NCBI RefSeq assembly: GCF_001945445.1
Contig: NZ_MSXW01000008.1
Location: forward strand, 140,174-204,173
Length of the DNA: 64,000 nt
Source: Pseudomonas sp. PA27(2017)
GTDB taxonomy: Bacteria > Pseudomonadota > Gammaproteobacteria > Pseudomonadales > Pseudomonadaceae
Direction: 5' to 3'
Each line of letters starts with the position of its first letter. The first letter of the stretch is position 1. The translations under genes were made by a program, and so were the position numbers. The notes under the pieces were generated by a model. That model saw only the letters and a list, made by a program, of their open reading frames with translations, made no database searches and had not been told where the DNA came from. This document shows, one piece after another, positions 25,946-35,135 of this stretch.

Positions 25946-27262
25946 ATGTTCGGTTCACAGCTTCGCAATGAGTTGCAAGCATACAAAAATCGCTTTGAAA
26001 ACGTTGATCAGAAAATGGCGGCGATTCGCAGCAGCATGGCGATGATTGTGTTCACTCCGACGGGAGAGATCGTGGATGCGAATCAGGCATTTCTGAACGT
26101 AGTGGGTTATCACCTCGAAGAGGTGGTAGGCCAGCACCACCGAATGTTTTGCCCTGTAAGCTTGGCCAATGGCCCGGAGTATCGCCAATTCTGGAGCCGA
26201 CTTTCCAAGGGTGAAAGTTTCAGCAGCCGCTTCATGCGGATTACCAAAGATGGCCGCGAAATCTGGCTGGAAGCGACCTATATGCCCGTTCATAACGGCG
26301 CGGGTCAGGTGGTGAGCGTTATTAAAATCGCAGCCGACATCACCAGGCAGATAGAGGCAGACAACAAGCAAACCAGCCTGCTTACCGCCATCGATCGCTC
26401 AATGGCTGTAATTGAATTCAATCTGAACGGTGAGGTACTCGAAGCAAACGAAAACTTCCTGACTACCATGGGTTACCGTTTGGACGAGATTCGTGGAAAG
26501 CACCACCGCCTGTTTTGCGAACCTGCGGAGATTAACAGCGATGGCTATCGCCGTTTTTGGCAGCGTTTGAATCAAGGCGACTACATACACGAAATTTTCA
26601 AGCGCGTTGCCAAAAATGGCCGTGTCGTATGGCTTAGAGCGACTTACAATCCTCTTTATGATGTTGCCGGAAAACTGTATGGAGTTGTTAAGTTCGCGAG
26701 CGATATCACCGCGCAGGTAGAACGCCGAAACGCTGAGTCGGAAGCCGCGCAATTGGCCTATGAGATAGCCCGGGAAACGGATGAGAGCTCGGTAAAGGGG
26801 GCTGCCACTGTAGATGAGACGATGCAGGTAGTTCGCGGAATTTCCGAAGAGCTCGATAAGGTATCTGAACAAATTAGCGCACTCAGTACACAATCGGAAC
26901 GCATCAACAGTATTGTTCAGGTCATCAGGGGCATCGCCGATCAGACCAATTTACTCGCACTCAATGCAGCGATTGAGGCTGCCAGAGCGGGCGAACTTGG
27001 GCGGGGCTTCGCCGTGGTGGCAGATGAAGTTCGTAACCTGGCGTCTCGAACCAGCCAGGCTACCGTGGAAATCAACGAAGTTGTGCAGTTGAACCAAAAC
27101 CTGACTCAGAGCGCCGTTGCGAGCATGTTGGGCAGCCAGGAGAAGGTGAGAAAAGGTGTTGGCCTTGCCGGCCAAGCCGGAGACGTCATGCTGGAAATCC
27201 GTACAGAGGCACAGCGAGTGGTGAGTGCAGTCGGTCAGCTTCGGCAGACCGTTCAAGACTAG
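25946..27262 (+). CDS. BdlA-like soluble chemoreceptor (PAS-PAS-MCP)
   Basis: A 438-residue protein without membrane segments. PAS1 is at about residues 25-135 ([20 protein letters not shown], then HHRMFCP), PAS2 at about 148-258 ([20 protein letters not shown], then HHRLFCEP); both share a [17 protein letters not shown] strand. The MCP signalling tip is [34 protein letters not shown] at about residues 340-375, followed by a return helix. Size and order match Pseudomonas BdlA (biofilm dispersion locus A). Related PAS pairs bind haem or FAD and report oxygen or redox state. Start is ATG 25946, not the longer upstream frame. It likely signals through a Che pathway or c-di-GMP enzymes; the adjacent EAL protein is a candidate partner. 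Confidence 0.9.
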   Translation: MFGSQLRNELQAYKNRFENVDQKMAAIRSSMAMIVFTPTGEIVDANQAFLNVVGYHLEEVVGQHHRMFCPVSLANGPEYRQFWSRLSKGESFSSRFMRITKDGREIWLEATYMPVHNGAGQVVSVIKIAADITRQIEADNKQTSLLTAIDRSMAVIEFNLNGEVLEANENFLTTMGYRLDEIRGKHHRLFCEPAEINSDGYRRFWQRLNQGDYIHEIFKRVAKNGRVVWLRATYNPLYDVAGKLYGVVKFASDITAQVERRNAESEAAQLAYEIARETDESSVKGAATVDETMQVVRGISEELDKVSEQISALSTQSERINSIVQVIRGIADQTNLLALNAAIEAARAGELGRGFAVVADEVRNLASRTSQATVEINEVVQLNQNLTQSAVASMLGSQEKVRKGVGLAGQAGDVMLEIRTEAQRVVSAVGQLRQTVQD

Positions 27263-27442
27263 GCCAGGAACAGCCGTCCAAGGCATAACTGGAGACGGGT
27301 TCAACCATTGGATCATCTGGCCGGAAACGGTCACCCACGAAGGTTCTCTGCTGACCAATCGGACGCATTCAAGTGCCCTGCTCTTTCCGTCGCCACCTAC
27401 ACGGGATAGAGCTACCGATGAAGCGGTGGCTCACGAGCAAAT

Positions 27443-27805
27443 TTACAATGTCGCAATGGCCTCTATCTCGACCTGCATCCCTTCTAGTGCAAGGCAGGGT
27501 GCCGTAGTGAGCGTGCATGCCGGCTTCATCTGTCCCCCCCAGGCGCCGTCGACCTCCTCCACTCAAGCCCGCAGCCTCTCCTCGGAGTGATCGACGATCA
27601 GCAAGGTCAGCTTGAAAATATTGTTCAGGCTGGCGCCTCGGTGAGCCAGGGCTGACTTCACATTGGCAAGCGCCTGCTTTGCTTGCTCGGCGAACGATAC
27701 CGATAACTCACCGCCTTGCCCGGCCACGAATATCAGCTGGGCACCGCCGTTCACCTGAGCGAGGTGGGGATATCCATTCGCCGTTGGGTCCACCGTCAGC
27801 CGTCT
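27443..27805 (-). pseudogene. Broken RidA-family gene
   Basis: Reading leftward, NPTANGYPHL-like then LIFVAGQGGELSVSFAEQAKQAL and KLTLLIVDHSEERLRA match RidA/YjgF enamine deaminase homologues. An in-frame TGA then appears at about 27563, and the remaining C-terminus (PACTLTTAPCLALEGM, then EIEAIATL-stop) continues in another frame, so at least one frameshift near 27535-27565 separates the halves. The N-terminus is also not clean, lacking a good start. The two-frame homology makes this a pseudogene rather than a short hypothetical gene. The rest of the 27263-27973 spacer holds nothing supported. Confidence 0.75.
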
Positions 27806-27973
27806 GTTTACAGGTGGCGTCGCGCGCAATGAGCAGCTTCGCACACTGGCTCGGCTGGAAGGCCGCATTTGGGTTGAGGGGAACGTTGCAAGGCTGTGAC
27901 GCCGCTCAGCGCCTTTCTTGAACGAATGGCGCACGATGTGTCATAACGCTATCACCCCTAAGGAAAGGCCATC

Positions 27974-28258
27974 ATGCAAAAGCCGGGATATAACTCACGT
28001 ACTGCCGAGAAGTTCGTCATCCGCCTGCCAGACGGCATGCGCAAGGCCATCGAAGATCTGGCCGTCGCCAATCGCAGCAGCATGAACACCGAAATGGTCC
28101 TCGCTCTCGAAGCGCACCTCGAAAACCAGACTCGCCAGAAGCTACTGCTCGATGCCTTGCAGGCTCAGGTCAGCGACGCCAAACTGCCAGCGCGCGAACG
28201 GCCTCAGCAGCAGGCTGAAGTCGACTATATCGATGGCCTGAAAAGCGGCAACCTCTGA
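27974..28258 (+). CDS. Arc/AmrZ-type ribbon-helix-helix regulator
   Basis: A 94-residue DNA-binding protein. Residues 6-50 (YNSRTAEKFVIRLPDGMRKAIEDLAVANRSSMNTEMVLALEAHL) match the ribbon-helix-helix domain of AmrZ, which controls alginate, motility and c-di-GMP in Pseudomonas: basic residues on the strand and the RSMN.E helix pair are conserved. The C-terminus differs from AmrZ and has a Gln/Glu-rich segment. A good ribosome-binding site (AAGGAAAGG) is six bases upstream. It sits among chemotaxis and c-di-GMP genes. A degraded copy of its 3' third is found 2.1 kb downstream (30394-30517). Targets are unknown. Confidence 0.85.
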   Translation: MQKPGYNSRTAEKFVIRLPDGMRKAIEDLAVANRSSMNTEMVLALEAHLENQTRQKLLLDALQAQVSDAKLPARERPQQQAEVDYIDGLKSGNL

Positions 28259-28319
28259 GCAATAGGCAAACCGTGGGCCCGGCCAGTTGAAGTCAGGCGC
28301 GTAGCTCTCGGTGCCTCGA

Positions 28320-28430
28320 TTAAGCGCTGAGCTTGAAGCGGCCCAGCAGGCCATTGAGGCCCTGCGCGAGATGCGCCAACTCGCTACAGGGCGCAGCTGT
28401 CTGACTGACACTCGAGGCGCCCTGGACTTC
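28320..28430 (-). pseudogene. Relic: C-terminal tail of a chemoreceptor
   Basis: Leftward translation ending at a TAA (28320-28322) gives VQGASSVSQTAAPCSELAHL then AQGLNGLLGRFKLSA. This is the classic last stretch of Pseudomonas methyl-accepting chemotaxis proteins (a Ser/Ala helix, then L..LV.RFKL). It has no signalling domain or start in front of it and is separate from the intact chemoreceptor at 28512-30137, which ends in a different tail ([11 protein letters not shown]). So it is the 3' end of a second, lost chemoreceptor gene in the same orientation. Confidence 0.75.
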
Positions 28431-28511
28431 AAAGACAGCTGCTAAGCCTGATCAGCAAGTCACGTCTTTTCGTGGCTTGGCTACAGGCACACAGCTGCGC
28501 CAGTTATTCAC

Positions 28512-30137
28512 TTACACGACAAATCGCTGAGTCTGCTGGTGCAGACGGTTAGCCATCTGCGCCAAATCGCGACTGGCGGCCAGGCTTTGCTCGGCCCCGC
28601 TGACTACTTCCGCGATGCTGTCATTCAGTTGACTTACATTCTGGCTTATCTCATTGGCAACAGACGTTTGCTCCTCTGTTGCCGTCGATATCTGCTCATT
28701 ACCTGAGGCGATGCTTTCAACTGCACTTATGATGGAAGCCAGTGCCTGCCCTGCATCTCCCGCGCGCTGAACACACTCCTGAACGTGCTCGCGCGATTGT
28801 TGCATCACTCCCACAGCTGCACGCGCCCCACCTTGCAAGGAGTCGATTAGCTCCCTGATGGACTCGGTTGCAGTCTGCGTATTACTGGCCAAGCCACGGA
28901 CTTCATCGGCGACGACCGCAAACCCGCGCCCAGCCTCGCCGGCCCGCGCCGCTTCAATGGCAGCGTTCAGAGCCAGCAGATTAGTCTGGGCCGCGATGGC
29001 TTGAATAACCCCCAACACCTTACTGATCTCGTCACTTTGAGCATGCAGGCTGTTGATCACCTCACCCGCCTCTGCAACCGATAACGAAACACCTTCGACA
29101 GAGTCGACGCTTGCCTGCACTAACACACCGCCTTCCCGAGCTTGTCGATTGGCGTTTGCAGCGCTACTCGCGGCAGAGAGTGCGTTATTCGCCACCTCCT
29201 GAACCGCCATGCTCATCTCGTGCACGGCAGTCGCGACCATGTTCGTTTGGTCACCCTGCAGGGTTGCTGTTCTACTGACCTGGGCGCTCACCGCACTCAT
29301 TTCCTCGGAGGCGCTAGACAGCTGTGTTGCCGTTGCGGACAACTCAAGAATCAAAGCCTGCTGATGTTCGATCAAGGCGTTGAACGCGAGAGCTGTTTGC
29401 GCAACCTCGTCTCGGCCGGCCACGCTGGCTCGTAGAGTAAGGTTCGAAGTCTTCTGAACCGCAGTGATGAGGCTACGCAGCCCTGACAAGGGTCGAATAA
29501 TGGAGAGGCTAATTATCGTCGCAGCGAGCAAAAGGCCAACGAGCGCTGCGGCTCCGATGATCATAAATGTCTTCACGACAGCGCGATATTGTAAATCAGA
29601 GGCAGTAAAAAGCTTCTGCCCTTCGCTTAGCTGTAGATCGATCAGCTTGGAAAGCTGGTCTCCTAGCGGGTCGAAGGCTCCATACAAAGTGGCGTTGAAA
29701 AGCTTTGCATCCATGTCGCGTAATTTCCCGTCATCCACAGCTGCAAGGAACTGCCGGGAAGTCCCGCGCACGCCAACCAGTAACGCATCGACGTTGCTTA
29801 CAATCATTCTTTCTTGGTCAGTCAGGCTGGTCGCCCGATATTCGTCCCAAGCCCTATCGCCCTCAAGCAACGCTGCATCGAACTGCTGGTGCAAGCCGGC
29901 CTGATCAATCAAACCAGATCGGTATTTATGCAACGCATCGACCATAGTGACCGCATAGCTATCCGACACAGCTTTTAATTGGCTGATCGGTTTCATCCGA
30001 TCGAGAAACAGATGCTCCAAATTGCTATTGATGCGCTGCGCATTGATCGAGGCGATAAGGATGACAGCTGCGAGTACCAAAAGAGGAACGACAACGAGCA
30101 AAGCCAGGCGGCTGCGAATAGTGACGTTGGTAAGCAT
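28512..30137 (-). CDS. Transmembrane methyl-accepting chemotaxis protein
   Basis: A 541-residue chemoreceptor. Membrane segments are at about residues 10-30 ([21 protein letters not shown]) and 187-210. The periplasmic four-helix-bundle domain (about 31-186) has the 4HB_MCP pattern with [28 protein letters not shown] domain follows ([16 protein letters not shown]), then the signalling hairpin with tip [34 protein letters not shown] at about residues 380-412. It should sense a small molecule, often an organic acid or amino acid, and control CheA. The gene is flanked by the intact AmrZ-like gene and by a decayed copy of that gene's 3' end, which suggests it was inserted. No CheB/R pentapeptide tether is visible. 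Confidence 0.92.
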   Translation of the reverse strand: MLTNVTIRSRLALLVVVPLLVLAAVILIASINAQRINSNLEHLFLDRMKPISQLKAVSDSYAVTMVDALHKYRSGLIDQAGLHQQFDAALLEGDRAWDEYRATSLTDQERMIVSNVDALLVGVRGTSRQFLAAVDDGKLRDMDAKLFNATLYGAFDPLGDQLSKLIDLQLSEGQKLFTASDLQYRAVVKTFMIIGAAALVGLLLAATIISLSIIRPLSGLRSLITAVQKTSNLTLRASVAGRDEVAQTALAFNALIEHQQALILELSATATQLSSASEEMSAVSAQVSRTATLQGDQTNMVATAVHEMSMAVQEVANNALSAASSAANANRQAREGGVLVQASVDSVEGVSLSVAEAGEVINSLHAQSDEISKVLGVIQAIAAQTNLLALNAAIEAARAGEAGRGFAVVADEVRGLASNTQTATESIRELIDSLQGGARAAVGVMQQSREHVQECVQRAGDAGQALASIISAVESIASGNEQISTATEEQTSVANEISQNVSQLNDSIAEVVSGAEQSLAASRDLAQMANRLHQQTQRFVV

Positions 30138-30393
30138 AGGACTTTCTCAAATAGAGCGATGTCTGGCTGGAGCATTCACTCCGACCTGAACTACCATGGC
30201 TCCAGGTTATAAGCTCAGCGTTCGCACGCCTTAGCCATTCGAAAGCTTCCCTGCACCGGATCGCGCACTTCCCGCTTCTCTCAGACGGCGTCTACCCCAT
30301 GTCCTGAAAACATAGGGGATAGTCGATTGAAAAGGCGCTAGTTGCTATCGACACTTCGGAGAAAAACTTAAAACGAGTCCCCAAAAACTGTTG

Positions 30394-30517
30394 CGCCACA
30401 AGCTGCTGCTCAATGCCCCGCAGGCTCAGGTCTGCGACGCCAGCGCGCGAACAGCCTCAGCAGTAGGCTGAAGTCGACTACATTGACGGCCTGAAGAGCG
30501 GTAGCCACTGAACAAAA
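30394..30517 (+). pseudogene. Relic: duplicated 3' end of the AmrZ-like gene
   Basis: About 120 bases closely match 28132-28266, the 3' end and stop region of the ribbon-helix-helix gene (shared blocks include CAGGCTCAGGT, AGCGCGCGAAC, GGCTGAAGTCGACTA and GGCCTGAA.AGCGG). The copy has lost 8 bases (AAACTGCC) after GACGCC and has a CAG-to-TAG change, so it cannot encode the tail. The 5' two-thirds are absent. It has the same orientation as the intact gene, and the pair brackets the chemoreceptor gene like a direct repeat. The remaining 30138-30393 spacer holds only chemoreceptor upstream sequence. Confidence 0.85.
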
Positions 30518-30575
30518 GGTAACCCGCCCCCCGCTTCAGGCCGCTGCGGTCTAATTGGTACCCGAGGCGCTCTGT

Positions 30576-30842
30576 TCAAGCAGCCAGTACGATCAATAGA
30601 TTGCTGGGTGCTAGTCGCGGGATTTGCTCCCGTACCCCTTCAGGCGTATCAGATTTGAAGAAAACTTGGTAACCGCTGCCATCCTCGTAGGACTTGGCGT
30701 GGGTAACCCAGTCAACGACCAGCCTCATATCAAGCCCGGTGTCCCGTGAGATTTTCTGGGCAGTGATAGGTTGGTTGATAACGGCGAATGCGGATGCGGC
30801 GATGACCATAGTGAGAGTTCCATCTCGTGAGTAGTCCTGCAT
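30576..30842 (-). CDS. Small hypothetical protein
   Basis: A possible 88-residue product starting at ATG 30842 (MQDYSRDGTLTMVIAASAFAV). It contains a short hydrophobic N-terminal stretch and a mixed segment DTGLDMRLVVDWVTHAKSY. A longer frame starts at a GTG (30923). No domain is recognised, and codon use gives no strong support. It could instead be a decayed gene, as the surroundings contain relics. Listed because it is the only reasonable frame between the AmrZ-like relic and the LysR gene. Confidence 0.35.
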   Translation of the reverse strand: MQDYSRDGTLTMVIAASAFAVINQPITAQKISRDTGLDMRLVVDWVTHAKSYEDGSGYQVFFKSDTPEGVREQIPRLAPSNLLIVLAA

Positions 30843-30998
30843 CCAGCGTAGCCAGCATTCCCTACGCTGCCACTCGGAGTTATAGCGAGTTGCGACAGAC
30901 CCACCTGCCCTCCTGCCAGACACACAAGCAGGCCTGCAGCCCAGGAATTATCTCATATTCGCCGTCTGCGCTCTTGCGCCGGGACGGTATGTGAATGC

Positions 30999-31934
30999 TC
31001 ACTGCCGCACGGGCGATTTCTGTGGAGAGGCGTCGCTGGCCCATTTGCGTAGAAGGTGGCAGAAGTGCTCCGCCGCTTTCGAAACGGGACGATCCGTCGG
31101 GGTCGTCAGGCCGACAGGCGCACGTAATAGTGGGCTGGAGAACGGTAGCGCCCTGACGATCCCTAAGCGCAGATCCAGATCGACCACACCGCGTTGCACG
31201 AACCATACGGCGTTATGGTCATGCACATACACGCGCGAAAAGGTTTCGCTAAGCGACTCGAATATCTGCAAGCCTTCGCCAGCATTTTGCGAGAGCAGAA
31301 AATTGTCCACGCTGGTGCGCACCAGTGTGCCTTGTGGTGAGGCGATCAACACATAGGGCCGCAGGTCTTCGAGATGCAGGCGCTCCAAACCTGCGAGCGG
31401 ATGATCGTGACGTACCACCATCAGCAGGTCTTCTTCATAAAGCGCTTCGAACATCACGCCAAGCATGTCGCGGCCAATCAGCCGGCCGACGATCAGGTCG
31501 ATATCGCGGGTGCGCAACTTGCCCACCAGATATTCGTACACGCCAGATAGCACCTGTACCCGTACCTGGGGGTAACGCTCGCGCATCTGGGCGATCACCG
31601 GCGCCAGCATGTACCCCGCCGCCGTCGGCAAGGCGCCGATACGCAACAGCTCCGGCGCATGGTCGGCAACCTGCGCCTGATCCATGGCCTGATTGAAACT
31701 CGCCAGGGTCTGTGCCGCGTGCTTGTGGAAGGTCTCTCCCGCCTGGGTGAGTTGCGTGCCCTTGCGCCCACGAATCACCAATTGAACGCCCAGCTCGTGT
31801 TCCAGCTCCTTGAGGCTCTTGGAGACGGCGGAGAGTGTGATGTGCAGAAGCTTGGCCGCCGTGGCGAGGCTGCCGGAGCTGACTACGGCGAGAAATACCC
31901 GCATGTGACGAAGGCTGATGGTGGATTGGCTCAT
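30999..31934 (-). CDS. LysR-family regulator of the adjacent catabolic operon
   Basis: A 311-residue LysR protein: winged helix at residues 1-65 (LRHMRVFLAVVSSGSLATAAKLLHITLSAVSKSLKELEHELG) and a periplasmic-binding-like effector domain after it (LRIGALPTAAGYMLAPVIAQM). The pattern RGRKGTQLTQAGETFHKHA and the overall sequence resemble regulators of aromatic-acid and sugar-acid catabolism (PcaQ/GbpR group). It is divergent from the isomerase-SDR-permease operon, with TTAATCAACC repeats between, so it probably activates that operon in response to its substrate. Confidence 0.88.
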   Translation of the reverse strand: MSQSTISLRHMRVFLAVVSSGSLATAAKLLHITLSAVSKSLKELEHELGVQLVIRGRKGTQLTQAGETFHKHAAQTLASFNQAMDQAQVADHAPELLRIGALPTAAGYMLAPVIAQMRERYPQVRVQVLSGVYEYLVGKLRTRDIDLIVGRLIGRDMLGVMFEALYEEDLLMVVRHDHPLAGLERLHLEDLRPYVLIASPQGTLVRTSVDNFLLSQNAGEGLQIFESLSETFSRVYVHDHNAVWFVQRGVVDLDLRLGIVRALPFSSPLLRAPVGLTTPTDRPVSKAAEHFCHLLRKWASDASPQKSPVRQ

Positions 31935-31946
31935 TGAGAAGGCCCG

Positions 31947-32003
31947 ACTTAATCAACCCACAGGTTAATTTCAGGCTGATTTTTTATCAATTTAATCAAC
32001 CTG
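31947..32003. promoter_or_regulatory. Putative LysR binding region with repeated TTAATCAACC
   Basis: TTAATCAACC occurs twice (31949-31958 and 31992-32001), 43 bases apart (about four helical turns), and an inverted GGTTAAT lies between (31963-31969). Such phased direct plus inverted half-sites fit a LysR tetramer bound to recall and activation sites. The spacer is otherwise AT-rich and contains both divergent promoters. Confidence 0.6.
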
Positions 32004-32055
32004 AAGTTTCACTTAGCATCCCTGGTAGATCCAATAACACTAAATCAGGATTCCA

Positions 32056-32961
32056 ATGAAGCAGCCCACTCTACGACTCGGGGCTTCCAGCGCTTCGCTA
32101 CCTAGCCTCTGCCCCGAAGCCTTGGCCGATGAGCTCGCCCGCCTTGGTTACCAAGGCGTTGAATGGCGAGTCGCCGATATCAGCCATCTCGATCCCGCGC
32201 ACCCATGGGATGCCCGCCAGAACAATCGATGCACTATCGCCCCGACTGAATCGGCGATCAGCCGCATTCAGACGCATTGCCAATCCCTTGGCCTGCAGAT
32301 CTTCGGGCTCAGCCCGTACCTGGCTGTCGGCGACCTCGACCACGCCGAGCGGTTGATCGATCTGGCGGCCCTCGCCGGTCAGGCGCGCCTGCGGCTCTGG
32401 GCGCCCAACTATGCGAGCGAGCGCTACGCACAGGCCTACGGCCGGATGCGCCGTTTTCTCGATCAGATCTTGCCGCGCGCCGAAGCGCTGGGCGTGCAAC
32501 TGGTGCTCGAAGTGCATCAGCGCACCATCTGCTCGAGCCCCTCGCTGGCCATGCGGGTAGTCGAGCATTACCCGGCCAGCAGCCTCGGCGTCATCTATGA
32601 CATCGGCAACCTCGCCATCGAAGGGCGCGAAGACGTACAGCTATCCCTCGACTTGATGGGCCAACACCTCGCCCACGCGCAGGTCAAGAACGTGTCCTAC
32701 AGCCCCATTGGCCCGGGCCTTGGTTGGCAATGGGACTGGTGCCCGCCGGACGAGGGCGTGCTGCCGCTGGCGTCGATGCTGAAAACCCTCGCGGAGAGCG
32801 GTTTTGCCGACTGGATATCGATCGAGGACTTCTCCACGAAATACGGCGATCAGCACAAGCTGTCACGCAACCGCGACCTGATTCGCCACTACCTGGGGCT
32901 CGCCATCGAGCCCGATTCGCACACTGCCACGAGACATACCGCCCATGAACACTACAACTAA
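32056..32961 (+). CDS. Sugar phosphate isomerase/epimerase family protein (AP-endonuclease-2-like TIM barrel)
   Basis: A 301-residue xylose-isomerase-like TIM barrel. Candidate metal ligands are E in QLVLEVHQRT, D in LGVIYDIGN, H in LAHAQVKN and E in WISIEDFST, the usual Glu-Asp-His-Glu set of this superfamily. Relatives epimerise keto-sugars, dehydrate inosose or act on hydroxypyruvate and dehydroshikimate. It is the first gene of the operon; the SDR start overlaps its 3' end by 17 bases. Together with an SDR and a carboxylate permease, it suggests catabolism of a polyol, sugar acid or cyclic hydroxy-acid. The specific reaction is unknown. Confidence 0.82.
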   Translation: MKQPTLRLGASSASLPSLCPEALADELARLGYQGVEWRVADISHLDPAHPWDARQNNRCTIAPTESAISRIQTHCQSLGLQIFGLSPYLAVGDLDHAERLIDLAALAGQARLRLWAPNYASERYAQAYGRMRRFLDQILPRAEALGVQLVLEVHQRTICSSPSLAMRVVEHYPASSLGVIYDIGNLAIEGREDVQLSLDLMGQHLAHAQVKNVSYSPIGPGLGWQWDWCPPDEGVLPLASMLKTLAESGFADWISIEDFSTKYGDQHKLSRNRDLIRHYLGLAIEPDSHTATRHTAHEHYN

Positions 32962-33721
32962 CCGCCGGGTCGCGCTGGTCACTGGCGCCGCTGGCGAGCT
33001 TGGCCGGGCGATTTGCGCGCGCCTTTGCCGCGACGGCCTGCATATCGTTGCCGCCGACATCAATCTCGAGGCGGCTCAACAGCTGGCCGATTCACTTGAG
33101 TGCCAACCCGAGCAACGCATCATCGCCATCTACGCCGACATGGCCGACAAGGGCTCCATCGACGCCATGGTCGAGCAGACCGGCGCCGAGTTCGGTCGCA
33201 TCGACGTGGTGGTCAACAACGCCGCGGTCAATCATCGCGGCTCGATCCTCGATTTCGACCCGGCCCAATGGGATCACATGATGGCGGTCAACCTGCGTGG
33301 CCCGGCCCTGCTGTGCCAGAAGGTAGCCCCGTACTGGCAGGCCCAAGGCAGCGGTCGGGTGATCAACATGGTGTCGCGCTGCTGGGTCGCAGGTGGCCCG
33401 CCCGCCTACGTCGCCTGCAAGGCCGGGCTGGTTGGCCTGACCCGCTCCATGGCCCGTGAACTGGCGCCTTACCAGGTCACCGTCAACGCCATCGCGCCCG
33501 GGCTGCTGCCTTCGGCATTCACTCTGGACGGCCGTGACGCCGAGAGCTTCGAGCGGATGGCCGCAGGCTCGATCAACAGCACTCCACTGAGACGCCTGAC
33601 GACACCGGAAGACATCGCCAATACCACGGCTTTTCTGGCCTCCAGCGATGCCGCATTCATTACTGCCGAGGTGATTCACGTGTGCGGTGGCAGCCAGCTG
33701 GCGCCGTTCGGCAGCGGCTAA
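32945..33721 (+). CDS. Short-chain dehydrogenase/reductase
   Basis: A 258-residue classical SDR. NAD(P)-binding motif TGAAGELG at residues 13-20, NNAA at 91-94, catalytic S144, Y155 and K159 (SRCWVAGGPPAYVACKAG), and PG after the active site (IAPGLLPSAF). An Asp at the end of strand 2 (VAADIN) points to NAD(H) over NADP(H). It oxidises or reduces an alcohol/ketone, presumably the sugar- or cyclitol-like substrate imported by the permease downstream. Its start lies inside the isomerase gene, so the two are translationally coupled. Confidence 0.9.
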   Translation: MNTTTNRRVALVTGAAGELGRAICARLCRDGLHIVAADINLEAAQQLADSLECQPEQRIIAIYADMADKGSIDAMVEQTGAEFGRIDVVVNNAAVNHRGSILDFDPAQWDHMMAVNLRGPALLCQKVAPYWQAQGSGRVINMVSRCWVAGGPPAYVACKAGLVGLTRSMARELAPYQVTVNAIAPGLLPSAFTLDGRDAESFERMAAGSINSTPLRRLTTPEDIANTTAFLASSDAAFITAEVIHVCGGSQLAPFGSG

Positions 33722-33769
33722 CCGCCCTGCCCGCTCTTCAACCATCACAAAGACAATAAAGGTTGCCCC

Positions 33770-35077
33770 ATGACTATCTCCGCTACAAAAGACCGGCGCA
33801 TGGCGCGCAAGGCTGCCTTTGGCAGCTTCCTCGGCAGCGTCGTCGAGTATTACGATTTCTTCATCTATGGCTCGGCAGCAGCGCTGGTATTCAGCACGCT
33901 GTTTTTCCCGTCCACTGACCCGATGGCGGGCACGCTCGCCGCGCTGGCCACCTTCGGGGTCGGCTATATCGCCCGGCCTGTCGGCGCCTTGCTGTTCGGA
34001 CACCTGGGTGACCGCATCGGCCGCAAGAAGGTGTTGATGATGACCCTGCTGCTGATGGGCCTGGCCACCACGATCATCGGCCTGCTTCCAACCTACGCCA
34101 CCATCGGTGCCTGGGCGCCCGGCTTACTGGTCGCCTGCCGGCTGCTACAAGGCCTGTCTGCAGGCGGTGAACAGGTTGGTGCCAGCCTGCTGACCATGGA
34201 GCATGCGCCTGGTACGAAGAAGGCGTTTTACACGAGCTGGTTGATCAATGGGGCGTCGATGGGCTCGATTCTGGCGACATCGGTGTTCATCCCGCTGTCG
34301 ATGCTCAGCGAAGAGCAGCTGCTGTCCTGGGGCTGGCGCATTCCGTTCCTGCTCAGCGCCCTGATGGTCATCGTGACCCTGATCATCCGCGCCGGTGTGG
34401 ATGAAAGCCCGGAGTTCGCGGCCAAGAAGGCCGAAGTCGCCCAGGCGCCGGTCGTGGAAATGTTCAGCAAGGAATGGCGTGCGTTCATCGTCGTATTCTG
34501 CTGCGCGCTGATCTGCTCGGTTTCGTCACTGGTGATGATCTTCGGGCTGTCGTGGGCAGCCAACAACCATAACGTCGACCGCGCCTCGATGCTCTCGGCG
34601 ATTGCCGCCAGCCAGGTGGCAGCGCTGATCTGCCAGCCTTTGTTCGGGATGCTGGCCGATCACATCGGCAAGAAGCGCATTTTCGTGCTCGGCTGCCTGG
34701 GCTGCTGCGCGGGTGTATTCCTGTTCCTGTGGTCGATCACCACGGCCAATATTGCCCTGATCATCCTCGCGACCGTGATGCTCAAGGGCATCATCTACAG
34801 TGCTCCGAACGCACTGTGGCCATCGTTCTACGCCGAGATGTTCAGCATTCGGGTGCGCTACACCGGCGTGGGTCTGGCGACCCAGCTCAGCTTCATCATC
34901 GCGGGGTTCTCACCGAGCCTGTGCTATGCGCTGCTGGGCGGTGGTTCCGACTGGTTGCCGGTGGGCTACTTCATGGGTGGCATGGCGCTGATTGCCGCTA
35001 TCTCTGCGATGGTGTCACGCCCCGCAGCAGAAACCGCCCCGCAACCGGCACTCAAACCTCTGGCCGCCCACGGCTGA
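33770..35077 (+). CDS. MHS-family metabolite:H+ symporter (MFS)
   Basis: A 435-residue 12-segment permease. FLGSVVEYYDFFIYGSAAALVF at residues 17-38 and the loop GHLGDRIGRKKVLMMTLLLMG are diagnostic of the metabolite:H+ symporter branch, which imports citrate, alpha-ketoglutarate, shikimate, proline/betaine and similar compounds. RLLQGLSAGGEQVGASLL marks segment 4. It is the third gene of the LysR-controlled operon and would bring the carboxylate or betaine-like substrate into the cell. Shikimate/quinate-type substrates fit the SDR/TIM-barrel partners but are not proven. Confidence 0.9.
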   Translation: MTISATKDRRMARKAAFGSFLGSVVEYYDFFIYGSAAALVFSTLFFPSTDPMAGTLAALATFGVGYIARPVGALLFGHLGDRIGRKKVLMMTLLLMGLATTIIGLLPTYATIGAWAPGLLVACRLLQGLSAGGEQVGASLLTMEHAPGTKKAFYTSWLINGASMGSILATSVFIPLSMLSEEQLLSWGWRIPFLLSALMVIVTLIIRAGVDESPEFAAKKAEVAQAPVVEMFSKEWRAFIVVFCCALICSVSSLVMIFGLSWAANNHNVDRASMLSAIAASQVAALICQPLFGMLADHIGKKRIFVLGCLGCCAGVFLFLWSITTANIALIILATVMLKGIIYSAPNALWPSFYAEMFSIRVRYTGVGLATQLSFIIAGFSPSLCYALLGGGSDWLPVGYFMGGMALIAAISAMVSRPAAETAPQPALKPLAAHG

Positions 35078-35135
35078 CAGTCAACTCGTGGCGCTGCAGC
35101 CTGGGCAGCGCCACCCATCATCGAAAGGAACAAAT

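Noticed and set aside
27810..27900. Leftward peptide AAFQPSQCAKLLIARDAT upstream of the RidA relic
   Set aside because: It looks protein-like but I could not tie it to a family, and it is not in frame with the RidA part; could be another relic but unsupported.
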